DNA from: Flavisolibacter ginsenosidimutans
GTDB taxonomy: Bacteria; Bacteroidota; Bacteroidia; Chitinophagales; Chitinophagaceae
DNA: 64,000 nucleotides
Direction of reading: 5' to 3'
Assembly: GCF_007970805.1 (NCBI RefSeq)
Contig: NZ_CP042433.1
Location: 2,170,001 to 2,234,000 of the forward strand
Each line of letters starts with the position of its first letter. The first letter of the stretch is position 1. A program made the translations under genes and the position numbers. This document shows, in pieces, positions 51,559 to 60,542 of the stretch. A model generated the notes under the pieces. The model made no database searches. It saw nothing but the letters and a program-made list of their open reading frames with translations, and had not been told where the DNA came from.

Positions 51559-52122
51559 ATGGCGCAAACCTGGACCTACGAAACCCTTGCACAAGCCGAC
51601 AAGGCCACGCTGGAAAATGTTTTGCTCACCGGCACCGCGCCGGACGTGGAGCAACTAAACGGCTACATTTATTGCGGCTGGAACCACGAACCCGTGGGCA
51701 AACTATCGGGTGAGAAATTCAAGAAAGGCTTTTATAAAAAAGACGGCCGCAATTTCGGCTACAACGAAACGGTGGTTCAGGACAATCAAAAGTTCAGGGG
51801 CAAATGGGAAGTTGGTTTGCACAAAGTTCGACCTAACCAATTGGGATACTTTAGGGTGTCGTATGTAAAGGACGAACCTTACCACAAACTGTATCAGCCT
51901 TACTTGCACCTTGCGCATTTCAATTACGACATTGACCATTTTCACAAATGGTATTTAAGCTTCTTCCGTGTTATCCGCGATTTTGTGGTGCTGCCAAACG
52001 AAGGCGATCACAGCCTTATGCTGTGCAAGGCTTATTTGCACATCAGCGAAAGCATCAACCTTTTTTATTGTTATTTTTTATTGGGTCATCCGGAAAAGAT
52101 AAAGTACCTGCCGTGGTTGTAA
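51559..52122 (+). CDS. Conserved-looking hypothetical protein
   Basis: 187 residues, no signal peptide or clear membrane helix, rich in aromatic residues and His (HLAHFNYDIDHFHKWYLSFF). I do not recognise a family. The middle, GYIYCGWNHEPVG and KFKKGFYKKDGRNFGYNETVV, looks like a structured beta region. The ATG at 51559 follows TACCTTTA by about 38 bp. Located at the edge of the accessory patch. Confidence 0.75.
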   Translation: MAQTWTYETLAQADKATLENVLLTGTAPDVEQLNGYIYCGWNHEPVGKLSGEKFKKGFYKKDGRNFGYNETVVQDNQKFRGKWEVGLHKVRPNQLGYFRVSYVKDEPYHKLYQPYLHLAHFNYDIDHFHKWYLSFFRVIRDFVVLPNEGDHSLMLCKAYLHISESINLFYCYFLLGHPEKIKYLPWL

Positions 52123-52329
52123 AATAGCGGGTGCGTACTCTTTCCCATTTCTCTGTTGCTGCGTTTGCCAGCGACCGCTACAACACAAATGTTTCGACCT
52201 GTTGCGTATCCAAATCAGTTCTATTCACGAAACTTCATAAAGACGATTAACACTTGGCTTAGCCAAAATTGAGGGATTAACGTCTCTGCCCGCCGCCCAC
52301 TCATAGTGTGGCATGAATCTTAGACTGTA

Positions 52330-53388
52330 ATGGCGCCTCTTAATTATAACCCCAATTCATTTATGGCTATTGTGTTAACAGACCCGGCCTTTTTCGCGAA
52401 AGAACGATGGAACAAACTTGACAATTTTGCTTTAAAGTTCATTAACGATAAAAGAGATCTTCCTTTCATTTACCTTACCCTGAAAATAACCGTTACCGTC
52501 ATTCCGTTTGCGCTTCTTCTTTTTTTTGCCAACGACATTCACTGGCTCTTTTACGTTGCCTACTTTGCCTTGTATATTTTCTTTCTTGGCCCCTACGTTC
52601 TCATGTTGCACAACACCTGCCACAGAAAGCTTTTTAAAAAGAAGTACACTTTTTTAACCAAATACATTCATTGGTTCGTGGGCCTCTTTTTCGGGCAAAC
52701 ACCCGAAACCTATTTTCATCACCACATTGCCATGCACCATGCAGAAAATAACCTTGAGGAAGACCTTAGTTCTACCATGAGCTACAAGCGCGACAGCATT
52801 CGCTCGTTCTTGCATTACCTTATTCATTTCTATTTTCTGGGCGTGCTGCACCTGTCGTTTTACTTCAGCAAAAAAAACCGTCACAAGTTTGCCTGGCGGG
52901 TGTTGGCCGGAGAAACCATTTACATACTTCTTGTGGTTGGGCTTTGCTTCTTTAACCTGAAGGCCACGCTGGTTGTTTTTATTTTGCCGCTCTTATTCAC
53001 CCGCTTTTCCATGATGGCTGGCAATTGGGCACAGCATGCATTCATTGACGAAAAACAGCCTGAGAATGTTTACACCAACAGCATTACCTGCATCAATACG
53101 GTGTATAACAAAAAATGCTTTAACGACGGCTATCATATCGGTCATCACCTTCGGTCTTCGCTGCACTGGACGGAGATGCCTGCCGACTTTCTAAAGAACA
53201 TTGAAAAGTATCGTTTGAATAAAGCCGTTGTCTTTGCCGGCCTGGATTATTTCCAGATCTGGTTTTTGCTGATGACAAAAAACTACGGATACCTGAGCAA
53301 GAGATTTGTTTCACTGACCGACCAGCCGCAGGCCAGTAATGAAATACAGGCTTTCTTAAGAAGCCGGACAAGAAGAATCAGTCAATAA
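52330..53388 (+). CDS. Membrane fatty acid desaturase-like di-iron protein
   Basis: 352 residues with about five membrane segments. Histidine boxes typical of the membrane desaturase/hydroxylase superfamily are HNTCHRK (HxxxH, about 94-98), HHHIAMHH (about 131-138) and GYHIGHHL (about 262-269), plus NWAQHAF. It probably introduces a double bond or hydroxyl group into lipid chains. The start is ATG 52330, or ATG 52363 eleven codons later, which also reads well. It stands alone, convergent with the thioesterase gene. Confidence 0.85.
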   Translation: MAPLNYNPNSFMAIVLTDPAFFAKERWNKLDNFALKFINDKRDLPFIYLTLKITVTVIPFALLLFFANDIHWLFYVAYFALYIFFLGPYVLMLHNTCHRKLFKKKYTFLTKYIHWFVGLFFGQTPETYFHHHIAMHHAENNLEEDLSSTMSYKRDSIRSFLHYLIHFYFLGVLHLSFYFSKKNRHKFAWRVLAGETIYILLVVGLCFFNLKATLVVFILPLLFTRFSMMAGNWAQHAFIDEKQPENVYTNSITCINTVYNKKCFNDGYHIGHHLRSSLHWTEMPADFLKNIEKYRLNKAVVFAGLDYFQIWFLLMTKNYGYLSKRFVSLTDQPQASNEIQAFLRSRTRRISQ

Positions 53389-53405
53389 GCTTTCGGATAA
53401 TCAGG

Positions 53406-53840
53406 TCATTGCCACTCGAATCCATTTCCACGCGGCATCTTCTCAAACACTTCAATTACCTTTTCCGGTGGCGACATCAGCTTGCGTTCCCGCACGTTCA
53501 TCCACGCACCGTCAACGCTCAACACAGCGCTAAGCACATCGCCGTTTTTGGTAATCTGGTGCTGAATGCTCCACCGCGAATAATCCCTTCGCGACTTCGT
53601 TACCGCAAGGTTTATTTTCACTTCATCACCGCTCCTGATTTCTCTTCTAAACACGCATTCTTCGCGAAACAAAATCGGTCCGAATTGCAGTTTCGTCATC
53701 ACGTCTGCTGTCAATCCGTATTCGTTTAAAAATTCCACGCGGCAAAAAGCGCCCCAGTCATAATACACTGAATGACGCAAATGAAAATTGGGATCTAAAT
53801 CCGACCAACGGATTTGAATGATGCGGCTAAACTCGTTCAT
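53406..53840 (-). CDS. Acyl-CoA thioesterase-like hotdog protein (4HBT)
   Basis: 144 residues. IQIRWSDLDPNFHLRHSVYYDWGAFCRVEFL is the 4HBT catalytic stretch, with Asp in SDLDPN; the C-terminal half gives the hotdog strands (DYSRWSIQHQI, VDGAWMNV). It overlaps the MFS gene by 14 bp, so the two are co-transcribed. The physiological acyl-CoA is unknown. Confidence 0.87.
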   Translation of the reverse strand: MNEFSRIIQIRWSDLDPNFHLRHSVYYDWGAFCRVEFLNEYGLTADVMTKLQFGPILFREECVFRREIRSGDEVKINLAVTKSRRDYSRWSIQHQITKNGDVLSAVLSVDGAWMNVRERKLMSPPEKVIEVFEKMPRGNGFEWQ

Positions 53841-55032
53841 CAAAACTCTTTTTTAAAAAATAAAACCCCGCTGCGGCCATAGTGCAAAACAAAAAGTCAA
53901 CAATCCACAAGGTGCCGAAACCCGCACGGGCGGCTACTTGCGTAGCCAGTGTGGGCGCCAGCACCGAGGCGCCGGACCAGGCCATCATGTAAACCGATGC
54001 GTATTGCCCGCGGTTGCTTTCGCCGCTTCGCTTTACCCAAAAATTGTTCATGAAGGGAAAGAGAAACATCTCGCCAAAGGTTACCAATATCATGCTCACC
54101 ACCGCCACGGTGGCCGACTTCCCCGATTCGTAAAACAAAAAAGAAACGGCAATGAGCGCAGCACCGGTCATGATGTAAGTGAGCGAATTCTTTCGGCCTT
54201 CGAGCTTGTACACCAGCACCATTTCAACAGCCGCAATCAACAGTCCGTTCATGGCCAATATCCAACCAATGGTGGCTTCGTTCAAACCCAATTCGGATTT
54301 GTAGTAAACCGGCACAACGCTGAACAACTGAAAGAAGGCAAGGGCAATCAAAAACAGAAAAGCCATGCCGCGCAAAAAAGGGCCGTCCTGATATGCCGAA
54401 CTTTCTTTTTGCGCAATCTTTTTAACGGCCGCTTTTTTTTCGGCTGTTCCGGGCCGAAGAAACAGGAGAAGGAGTATCGAAGCCGCAATGCAGGTAAGGC
54501 CGTCGGCCCAAAAAAGCAAACCGTAATTGACGCTGGCAAGAATACCGCCAACCGCGGGACCAATGGACCATCCGAGGTTTATGGCCAGGCGGTTGAGTGA
54601 ATAACAACGAATCCGGTTGCCATCATCGCTGTAATTAGCGATGGCTACGGAGTTGGCCGGGCGAAAGGCTTCGCCCAAACTGCTTAGCACGAAAATGCAG
54701 ACGGCAAATTGCGCCAGCGTTTGCATTCTTCCCAGCACAATAAACATGATGCCGTTCAGCAAAAGGCTAAAGAATTGAACGTAGTACGAACCGAACTTAT
54801 CGGTAAGCTTTCCGCCAAGATAGCTGCCCAAAATAGAACCCGTGCCAAAGGCCGCCATAACATAACCGGCTTGTTCCAGCGAAAAGCCTCTTGCGGTGGT
54901 GAGATAGACGGTCAGAAAGGGAATCACCATCGTGCCGCACCGGTTTACAAACATCACCAGACCCAGCCACCAAACGGGCCGCGGAATGCCGCTGTATGCG
55001 TTTTTGTACAATTGTGCCGGCGCCTGAAGCAT
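53827..55032 (-). CDS. Major facilitator superfamily transporter
   Basis: 401 residues with twelve hydrophobic segments. The loop 2-3 signature is visible as GSILGSYLGGKLTDKFGSYYV (about 69-89). It is closest in style to drug or sugar exporters of the MFS, such as the YdgF/MdtH type; no substrate can be read. Its last codons overlap the thioesterase start, suggesting a joint operon. The start at 55032 is divergent from the FKBP gene. Confidence 0.9.
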   Translation of the reverse strand: MLQAPAQLYKNAYSGIPRPVWWLGLVMFVNRCGTMVIPFLTVYLTTARGFSLEQAGYVMAAFGTGSILGSYLGGKLTDKFGSYYVQFFSLLLNGIMFIVLGRMQTLAQFAVCIFVLSSLGEAFRPANSVAIANYSDDGNRIRCYSLNRLAINLGWSIGPAVGGILASVNYGLLFWADGLTCIAASILLLLFLRPGTAEKKAAVKKIAQKESSAYQDGPFLRGMAFLFLIALAFFQLFSVVPVYYKSELGLNEATIGWILAMNGLLIAAVEMVLVYKLEGRKNSLTYIMTGAALIAVSFLFYESGKSATVAVVSMILVTFGEMFLFPFMNNFWVKRSGESNRGQYASVYMMAWSGASVLAPTLATQVAARAGFGTLWIVDFLFCTMAAAGFYFLKKSFDERV

Positions 55033-55069
55033 GGCCCGAAATTAAAGGAAGCTTTACAACCCACTCCCC

Positions 55070-55077
55070 TATTTTTG
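55070..55077 (+). promoter_or_regulatory. -7 box TATTTTTG of the FKBP gene
   Basis: Exact TAnnTTTG match 20 bp before ATG 55098. Confidence 0.55.
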
Positions 55078-55097
55078 CGGCTTAATTTTCTTGCAGC

Positions 55098-55787
55098 ATG
55101 AAAAAAATTTTGATAGCGGGCCTGGTGCTTTTGAGCGTATCGGCCAGCGCACAAAAAAGAACAATTAAGAAAAAGACAATCGCGCCGGCGAAAGGAACGT
55201 TTTTAAAAAATTCGCTTGATTCCGTGTCGTATGCTTTGGGCTTAAGCGTGGCGAACTTTTATCGCCAGCAAGGCATAAAAAACCTCAACGTTTCGTGTAT
55301 TGCCAAAGCCATTACCGACGCACAAGCGGGCAAGCCGGGGTTGTTCACCGAAGGCGAGGCCAACGAAGTGATGGCCGTTTATTTTAATCCGGCGCTGAAA
55401 AAAAATCTCGCCGAAGGCAAGTCGTTTTTGGCTGCCAATAAAAATAAGCCGGGCATAAAAACCACAGCAGACGGCATTCAGTACGAAGTGCTGAAAGATG
55501 CGCAGGGGCAGCGTCCAAAAGCAACGGACACGGTGGTGGTAAACTACCGCGGCACATTGATTAACGGAACGGAGTTTGACAATTCGGCGAAGGCTGGCAA
55601 GCCCATCGAATTCCCGCTCGACCGCGTTATCAAAGGCTGGACAGAAGGTTTGCAACTGATGCCCGTTGGTTCCAAATACAAGTTTTACATTCCGTACAAT
55701 CTTGCGTACGGCATGAACGACAGCGGCCCCATACCCGGCGGCTCTACCTTGATTTTTGAGGTGGAGTTGTTGCAAATAAAAAGATAG
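55098..55787 (+). CDS. Secreted FKBP-type peptidyl-prolyl isomerase
   Basis: 229 residues. Signal peptide ILIAGLVLLSVSASA-Q, an N-terminal dimerisation-type region (SLDSVSYALGLSVANFYRQQG, as in FkpA/Mip), then a complete FKBP domain (about 120-229): VVVNYRGTLINGTEFDNS, FPLDRVIKGWTEGLQLMPVGSKYKFYIP and a C-terminal GSTLIFEVELL. It should catalyse proline isomerisation and act as a periplasmic chaperone. A terminator-like hairpin lies at 55812-55842. Confidence 0.94.
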   Translation: MKKILIAGLVLLSVSASAQKRTIKKKTIAPAKGTFLKNSLDSVSYALGLSVANFYRQQGIKNLNVSCIAKAITDAQAGKPGLFTEGEANEVMAVYFNPALKKNLAEGKSFLAANKNKPGIKTTADGIQYEVLKDAQGQRPKATDTVVVNYRGTLINGTEFDNSAKAGKPIEFPLDRVIKGWTEGLQLMPVGSKYKFYIPYNLAYGMNDSGPIPGGSTLIFEVELLQIKR

Positions 55788-55811
55788 AACCGCACAACGA
55801 TATTCTGAAAG

Positions 55812-55842
55812 CTCAATCCTGTTTGCGATTGGGCTTTTCTTT
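55812..55842 (+). terminator. Hairpin terminator after the FKBP gene
   Basis: gctcaatc and gattgggc pair with one G-T and an 8-nt loop, followed by TTTTCTTTTT. It merges into the dispersed element copy D. Confidence 0.65.
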
Positions 55843-55925
55843 TTATGGACCAAGGGTTCGTCTATCCATTGGGCTTTTGTTGCGTCGCACTCTTGTACAC
55901 CTTGTTCGCTGCGCGGCAGCATTGT
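55840..55925 (+). repeat. Dispersed TGTTGCGTCGCAC element, copy D
   Basis: TTTTTATGGACCAAGGG, CCATTGGGC, TTTTGTTGCGTCGCACTCTT and ACCTTGTTCGCTGCGCGGCA, in the order also seen in inverted copy E near 45370. A CCACAGAGACTGCAGAAAAG tract follows. It lies between the FKBP gene and cmk. Confidence 0.75.
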
Positions 55926-56029
55926 ACCACAGAGACTGCAGAAAAGCACAAAGAATTTCTGATGCGGCTCTCCGCGGTTAAAAAAGTTGATTGTCGTAAA
56001 AAAGCCTGCTGAATAGAGCCGGCAAAGAT

Positions 56030-56716
56030 TTAAGCAGGAACCTGCAGTTTCTGCTGCACCCATTTCATGGCTTTTTGAAACTGTTCTTTTTCTGTGCAGG
56101 CCGTGTTGTCCAGCACAACGGCGTCTTCTGCTTTTCGCAAGGGTGAAAACTCGCGGTTGGAATCAATATAGTCGCGCATTTCAAGGTTGGCTTTTACTTC
56201 TTCGAGTGTTACGTTGGGATTTTTTTCGTACAACTCCTTAAAGCGCCGCTCAACACGAACGGCATTATCGGCGGTCATAAAAATTTTCAATTCAGCGTCT
56301 GGAAAAACAACGGTGCCGATGTCGCGTCCGTCCATCACAATGCCGCGGCCTTTGCCCATTTTTTGTTGCTGCGATACGGCAAACTCACGCACTTCTTTAA
56401 TGGCCGCCACTTCGCTTACTTTTTCGGCTACCACCAAATCTCGAATCACATATTCTACGTTTTCGCCGTTCAAATACATTTCCGATTGCTGGCTTTTTTC
56501 GTTGAAGACAAATTGAAGAGAGATTTCTTTTAGTGCCTTGTGCACCTCTTTTTCATCGGTCCAATCCACGTGGTTGCGCAAAAAATAAAGCGTGATGGCA
56601 CGGTACATGGCGCCGCTGTCAACGTACACATAATTCAGGGCTTTCGCCATTTGTTTGGCAAGCGTGCTTTTGCCGCAGCTCGACCAGCCGTCTATGGTGA
56701 TGATAATTTTCTTCAT
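56030..56716 (-). CDS. cmk: Cytidylate kinase
   Basis: 228 residues. Phosphorylates CMP and dCMP. P-loop ITIDGWSSCGKSTLAKQMA (about 5-23), YVDSGAMYRAITL (substrate site), GRGIVMDGRDIGTVVFPDAELKIF (catalytic Arg/Asp), and EVKANLEMRDYIDSNREFSPL near the C-terminus. ATG 56716 was chosen since the extra upstream codons carry no homology and a near-consensus -7 element (GATTTTTG, 56727-56734) sits there, leaving a leader of only a few bases. Confidence 0.95.
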   Translation of the reverse strand: MKKIIITIDGWSSCGKSTLAKQMAKALNYVYVDSGAMYRAITLYFLRNHVDWTDEKEVHKALKEISLQFVFNEKSQQSEMYLNGENVEYVIRDLVVAEKVSEVAAIKEVREFAVSQQQKMGKGRGIVMDGRDIGTVVFPDAELKIFMTADNAVRVERRFKELYEKNPNVTLEEVKANLEMRDYIDSNREFSPLRKAEDAVVLDNTACTEKEQFQKAMKWVQQKLQVPA

Positions 56717-56777
56717 GACTATGCGGCAAAAATCAGCACTATAATCTGGACTGCAAAAAGAATGTGGAGGGAAAAGA

Positions 56778-56839
56778 ATATTGGATATTGAAGTATTGCC
56801 GCGAACAAAATATCCCACTATCACAATATCTCAATATCA
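56778..56839. repeat. Imperfect inverted word repeat overlapping the ppa stop
   Basis: AATATTGGATATTGAAGTATT words (56778-56797) face AATATCTCAATATC (56825-56838) with about 12 of 15 positions complementary. The right arm includes two bases of the ppa stop codon (56837-56839). Confidence 0.6.
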
Positions 56840-57334
56840 CGTTCTCGCAGTCGCAATCAGCTTCCTGGCTTCTTCCGCTCCTGCCCAACCTTGGGGCTCA
56901 AATTTCTTTCCGGCTAATTGATTGTACGACACAAAGAATTGTTCAATCTGCCTGAGAATGTTTTCGCTTAAAGCATTAATGTCTTCAATATCGCTGTACA
57001 ACTCAGACAAAACCGACACACCAATTAAGCGATCGTTTGTTTCAGTTTTTTTATCCCGCTCTGTTTGTCTTGCTTTTAGAACGCCAACGATGCGACATTC
57101 CAGAACACAACCCGGAAAGGCCGGTTCATCCATAATCACCAGCACGTCAAGAGGGTCGCCGTCGCCACCTTTTGTTCCCGGCACAAAACCAAAATCGAAG
57201 GGAAACACAGAGCCGAGCGGCAAGATTTTTTTCAGCCGGAAAACTTTTTCTTTTTCATCCCATGCGTATTTATTGCGGCAGTCTTTGGGCGTTTCTATCA
57301 CTACATCAACAGAATCTTTTTTATTCTTTTTCAT
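56837..57334 (-). CDS. ppa: Inorganic pyrophosphatase
   Basis: 165 residues, family I fold. Hydrolyses pyrophosphate to drive biosynthesis. The metal site GDGDPLDVLVIMD (about 57-69) is the DxDPxD motif. PFDFGFVPGTKG and the Glu/Lys residues of RNKYAWDEKEKVF are also present. It is 60 bp downstream of clpC, separated by a strong terminator. Confidence 0.93.
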   Translation of the reverse strand: MKKNKKDSVDVVIETPKDCRNKYAWDEKEKVFRLKKILPLGSVFPFDFGFVPGTKGGDGDPLDVLVIMDEPAFPGCVLECRIVGVLKARQTERDKKTETNDRLIGVSVLSELYSDIEDINALSENILRQIEQFFVSYNQLAGKKFEPQGWAGAEEARKLIATART

Positions 57335-57349
57335 AAGGGCTGTAAAACA

Positions 57350-57378
57350 AAAATCCCGCCTTACAGCGGGATTTTTTA
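57350..57378 (-). terminator. Terminator of clpC
   Basis: aaaaatcccgc and gcgggatttttt form a perfect stem with a 6-nt loop; T-rich on both strands. It lies between the clpC stop and the ppa start. Confidence 0.9.
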
Positions 57379-57394
57379 TCGTTGTTTTTTAGGT

Positions 57395-59923
57395 TTACGC
57401 TTTTGATTCTTCCTGAACCTCTTTCTTCAGGCTAAACGTAAGCTTGCCGGCTTCTTTGTCCAAATCGGCCTGCAGCACGTCGCCGTTCTTGATGTTCATG
57501 TTCAGGATTTCTTCCGCAAGCGGGTCTTCCAAATACTTCTGAATGGCTCTGTGCAAAGGTCGTGCACCAAACTGCTGGTCGTAACCTTTCTCGGCAATAA
57601 AGCTTTTTGCTTCTTCCGTTAATTCAAGGCTAAAACCAAGGTTGTTCAAGCGCTTCATTACACCTTTCATCAGAATGTCGATGATTTCAAAGATGTGCTC
57701 TTTCGTGAGTGAGTTGAAGATGATCACGTCGTCAATCCTGTTTAAGAATTCGGGCGAGAAGGTGCGCTTCAAGGCTTTTTCAATCACGGCCTTGTTTGCC
57801 TCGTCTTGATTCTGCACTCTCGACTGCGTAGCAAAGCCAACGCCTTCTCCAAAGTCCTTCAATTGCCGTGCACCAATGTTCGACGTCATGATGATCATGG
57901 TGTTCTTAAAGTCAACCTTGCGGCCCAAGCCATCGGTTAACTGGCCGTCGTCCAGCACTTGCAACAGAATGTTGTAAATATCAGGGTGAGCCTTTTCAAT
58001 TTCATCCAACAAGATCACGCTGTAGGGCTTGCGGCGAACACGTTCCGTTAATTGTCCGCCTTCTTCATAGCCAACATATCCGGGAGGCGCACCAATTAAA
58101 CGAGACACGGTGAATTTTTCCATGTATTCGCTCATGTCAATGCGAATGAGTGCGTCTTCGCTGTCGAACATGTGACGTGCAAGTGCACGAGCCAATTCTG
58201 TTTTGCCCACACCGGTCGGGCCAAGGAAGATGAATGTACCAATCGGCTTCTTCGGATCTTTTAAGCCCACGCGGTTGCGCTGGATGGCCTTCACCACTTT
58301 GCTGATGGCTTCATCTTGCCCAACCACCATGCCCTTCATTTCATCGGCCATTTTGCGCAGTTTCTCTGTTTCGGCTTCTACCATTCTGCGCACCGGAATG
58401 CCCGTCATCATGCTGATGACTTCGGCAATTTCTTCTTCCCCGATGGGATAGCGTTTGTGTTTACTTTCTTCTTCCCATTGGTTCTTGGCTTTTTCCAGTT
58501 CTTCACCCAAACGTTTTTCCGTATCTCGCAAAGCCGCAGCTTCTTCAAACTTCTGGCTTTTTACCACGCGGTTCTTTTCCACCTTAATGTCTTCGATTTT
58601 CTTTTCGAGATCAAGGATGTTTTGCGGAACGTTGATGTTTTTCAAGTGAACTCTTGCGCCTACTTCGTCCATCACGTCAATTGCTTTGTCGGGTAACAAT
58701 CGATCGGTAATGTAACGGTCGCTGAGTTTCACGCAGGCATCAATGGCTTCCTGGTCGTAATCAACGTTGTGATAGTCTTCGTATTTCGACTTAATGTTGT
58801 TCAATATCTGGATCGTGTCTTCTACCGACGGCGGATCGATCATTACTTTCTGAAAGCGGCGGTCAAGCGCACCGTCTTTCTCAATGTACATTCTGTATTC
58901 ATCCAGGGTAGAAGCGCCAATGCATTGGAGTTCGCCGCGGGCCAAAGCCGGTTTAAAAATGTTTGAGGCATCCAGCGAACCGCTTGCGCCACCTGCACCG
59001 ACGATCGTGTGGATTTCGTCAATGAACAAAATCACGTCACGGTTTTTCTCCAATTCGTTCATGATGGCCTTCATGCGTTCTTCAAACTGACCACGGTATT
59101 TTGTACCGGCTACGAGTGCTGCGAGGTCAAGCGAAATGACGCGTTTGTCGAACAGCACACGACTTACCTTGCGCTGCACGATGCGAAGAGCAAGACCTTC
59201 AACGATAGCGGTCTTACCCACACCGGGCTCGCCAATTAAAATTGGGTTGTTCTTTTTGCGCCGCGAAAGAATCTGCGATACCCTTTCAATTTCTTTTTCG
59301 CGGCCGATGATGGGGTCAAGCTGGCCGGTTTCGGCAAGTTTGGTAATGTCGCGACCAAAATTGTCAAGCACGGGTGTCTTGCTTTTGGCAGCGCCTTGCT
59401 GACGCGATTTTGAACCGGAGTATTTGCTTTTCTCGTCGTCAAAATCGTCGTCGTTTTCTTCCTGGTATTCGGCACGGGTGTCGTTCGATTTCACCATGCC
59501 CAGTTCCTGTCTGAAGATGTCGTAGTCCACGTCAAATTGATTTAAGATTTGCGTTGCAATGTTTTCTTTGTTCTTGAGGATGGACAGCATCAGGTGCTCG
59601 GTTTCAACGGTCGGGCTTTTCAAAGCTTTTGCTTCCAGCACCGTTACACGAATCACCTTTTCGGCCTGCTTGGTTAAAGGCAGGCTGTTGATGTTGGCGA
59701 TGTTTTTCCCGGTTTTGTCTTTCACGGCCAACTCTACTTCTTTGCGCAATTCATAAAGGTCAACGTTAAAGCTTTTCAAAATGCGAACCGCCGTGTTGTC
59801 CCCCTCACGAATTAAGCCAAGCAATAAGTGTTCCGTCCCGATAAAATCATTGCCCAACCGCAACGCTTCCTCCCTGCTGAACGAGATGATTTCTTTTACT
59901 TGCGAGGAAAAATTATTATCCAT
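57395..59923 (-). CDS. clpC: ATP-dependent Clp protease ATPase subunit ClpC
   Basis: 842 residues. N-domain with two repeats ([20 protein letters not shown]... and [16 protein letters not shown]), AAA-1 with Walker [14 protein letters not shown] (about 210) and [11 protein letters not shown], a ClpC-type middle domain with a UVR-like coiled coil ([20 protein letters not shown]), AAA-2 with [14 protein letters not shown] (about 556) and a [11 protein letters not shown] box. A ClpP-docking loop is expected near the end of AAA-2. It unfolds proteins for ClpP. A divergent promoter region for the STAS gene lies upstream. Confidence 0.96.
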   Translation of the reverse strand: MDNNFSSQVKEIISFSREEALRLGNDFIGTEHLLLGLIREGDNTAVRILKSFNVDLYELRKEVELAVKDKTGKNIANINSLPLTKQAEKVIRVTVLEAKALKSPTVETEHLMLSILKNKENIATQILNQFDVDYDIFRQELGMVKSNDTRAEYQEENDDDFDDEKSKYSGSKSRQQGAAKSKTPVLDNFGRDITKLAETGQLDPIIGREKEIERVSQILSRRKKNNPILIGEPGVGKTAIVEGLALRIVQRKVSRVLFDKRVISLDLAALVAGTKYRGQFEERMKAIMNELEKNRDVILFIDEIHTIVGAGGASGSLDASNIFKPALARGELQCIGASTLDEYRMYIEKDGALDRRFQKVMIDPPSVEDTIQILNNIKSKYEDYHNVDYDQEAIDACVKLSDRYITDRLLPDKAIDVMDEVGARVHLKNINVPQNILDLEKKIEDIKVEKNRVVKSQKFEEAAALRDTEKRLGEELEKAKNQWEEESKHKRYPIGEEEIAEVISMMTGIPVRRMVEAETEKLRKMADEMKGMVVGQDEAISKVVKAIQRNRVGLKDPKKPIGTFIFLGPTGVGKTELARALARHMFDSEDALIRIDMSEYMEKFTVSRLIGAPPGYVGYEEGGQLTERVRRKPYSVILLDEIEKAHPDIYNILLQVLDDGQLTDGLGRKVDFKNTMIIMTSNIGARQLKDFGEGVGFATQSRVQNQDEANKAVIEKALKRTFSPEFLNRIDDVIIFNSLTKEHIFEIIDILMKGVMKRLNNLGFSLELTEEAKSFIAEKGYDQQFGARPLHRAIQKYLEDPLAEEILNMNIKNGDVLQADLDKEAGKLTFSLKKEVQEESKA

Positions 59924-59931
59924 TTTGCTGA

Positions 59932-59961
59932 TTGTGCTTTATTCAATAAAAAATACTTTTG
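59932..59961 (+). promoter_or_regulatory. Full Bacteroidota-type promoter of the STAS gene
   Basis: TTG at 59932-59934, a 19-bp spacer, then TACTTTTG at 59954-59961: both the -33 and -7 elements at the expected distance. The STAS ATG is 47 bp further. Confidence 0.65.
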
Positions 59962-60008
59962 ATCAAACGAAGACGATAAATGTAGGCGTCTTTTTCTTTT
60001 AAACCAAT

Positions 60009-60386
60009 ATGGAAGTCAAAACTGATACCAAAGAGAAATTTACTGTCATAAGGGTAAAAACCCAGGAGTTGTCTGCTACTCTGGCAGCAGAATTAGCCCG
60101 CCCGTTGGAAGAACTGCTTAAAGGTAACATAAGAAATGTGGTACTCAATCTGGAGGCTGTTAATTCTGTGCAAGAAGAAGCTGCCGAAAGCCTGGTGCGC
60201 CTGCAACAAAAATTTTACGAATCCGGGGCCTCGTTTGTGGTATGCGAACTGCAACAAAGCGTCGAAGATTTCTTAGACAATAAAAATCTTCTGGAATTAA
60301 TGAACGCAACGCCAACGGAAAGTGAAGCCGGCGACATTGTGCAAATGGAAGAGATTGAACGAGAGTTGCTGGACGAGGAAGAATAG
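60009..60386 (+). CDS. STAS-domain protein (anti-sigma antagonist-like)
   Basis: 125 residues. The STAS fold is seen as FTVIRVKTQELSATLAAELARPLEELL, VVLNLEAVNSVQEEAAESLVRLQQ (phosphorylation-site region) and FVVCELQQSVEDFLD. In SpoIIAA-type proteins the loop holds a phosphorylatable Ser; here it reads NSVQEEA, so Ser is present but the context is altered. An acidic tail follows. No anti-sigma kinase is nearby, so the partner is unknown. Confidence 0.85.
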   Translation: MEVKTDTKEKFTVIRVKTQELSATLAAELARPLEELLKGNIRNVVLNLEAVNSVQEEAAESLVRLQQKFYESGASFVVCELQQSVEDFLDNKNLLELMNATPTESEAGDIVQMEEIERELLDEEE

Positions 60387-60403
60387 TTCGAGGTTTGAGG
60401 TTG

Positions 60404-60538
60404 ACGTGATGTGCGCAGGAACTTTTCTTCCCTTTTGCTCCTTGTTTCTTTGCGAAATAATTTTTATGTACTTGGCCGTAGTGCTACTATCAGCGTCTGT
60501 TGTGTCACTCACTTCGGCGTCCGGGAATTCTATTGAAT
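60404..60538 (+). repeat. Dispersed TGTTGCGTCGCAC element, copy F
   Basis: Starts with GACGTGATGTGCGCAGG next to GAGGTTTGAGGTT words, then CTTTTGCTCCTTG, TTTGCGAAATAATTTTTATG, GTGCTACTATCAGCG, CTGTTGTGTCACTCACTTC and TCTATTGAATAA. It is co-linear with inverted copy E (45362-45515). It fills the gap between the STAS and kinase-family genes. Confidence 0.7.
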
Positions 60539-60542
60539 AAAA

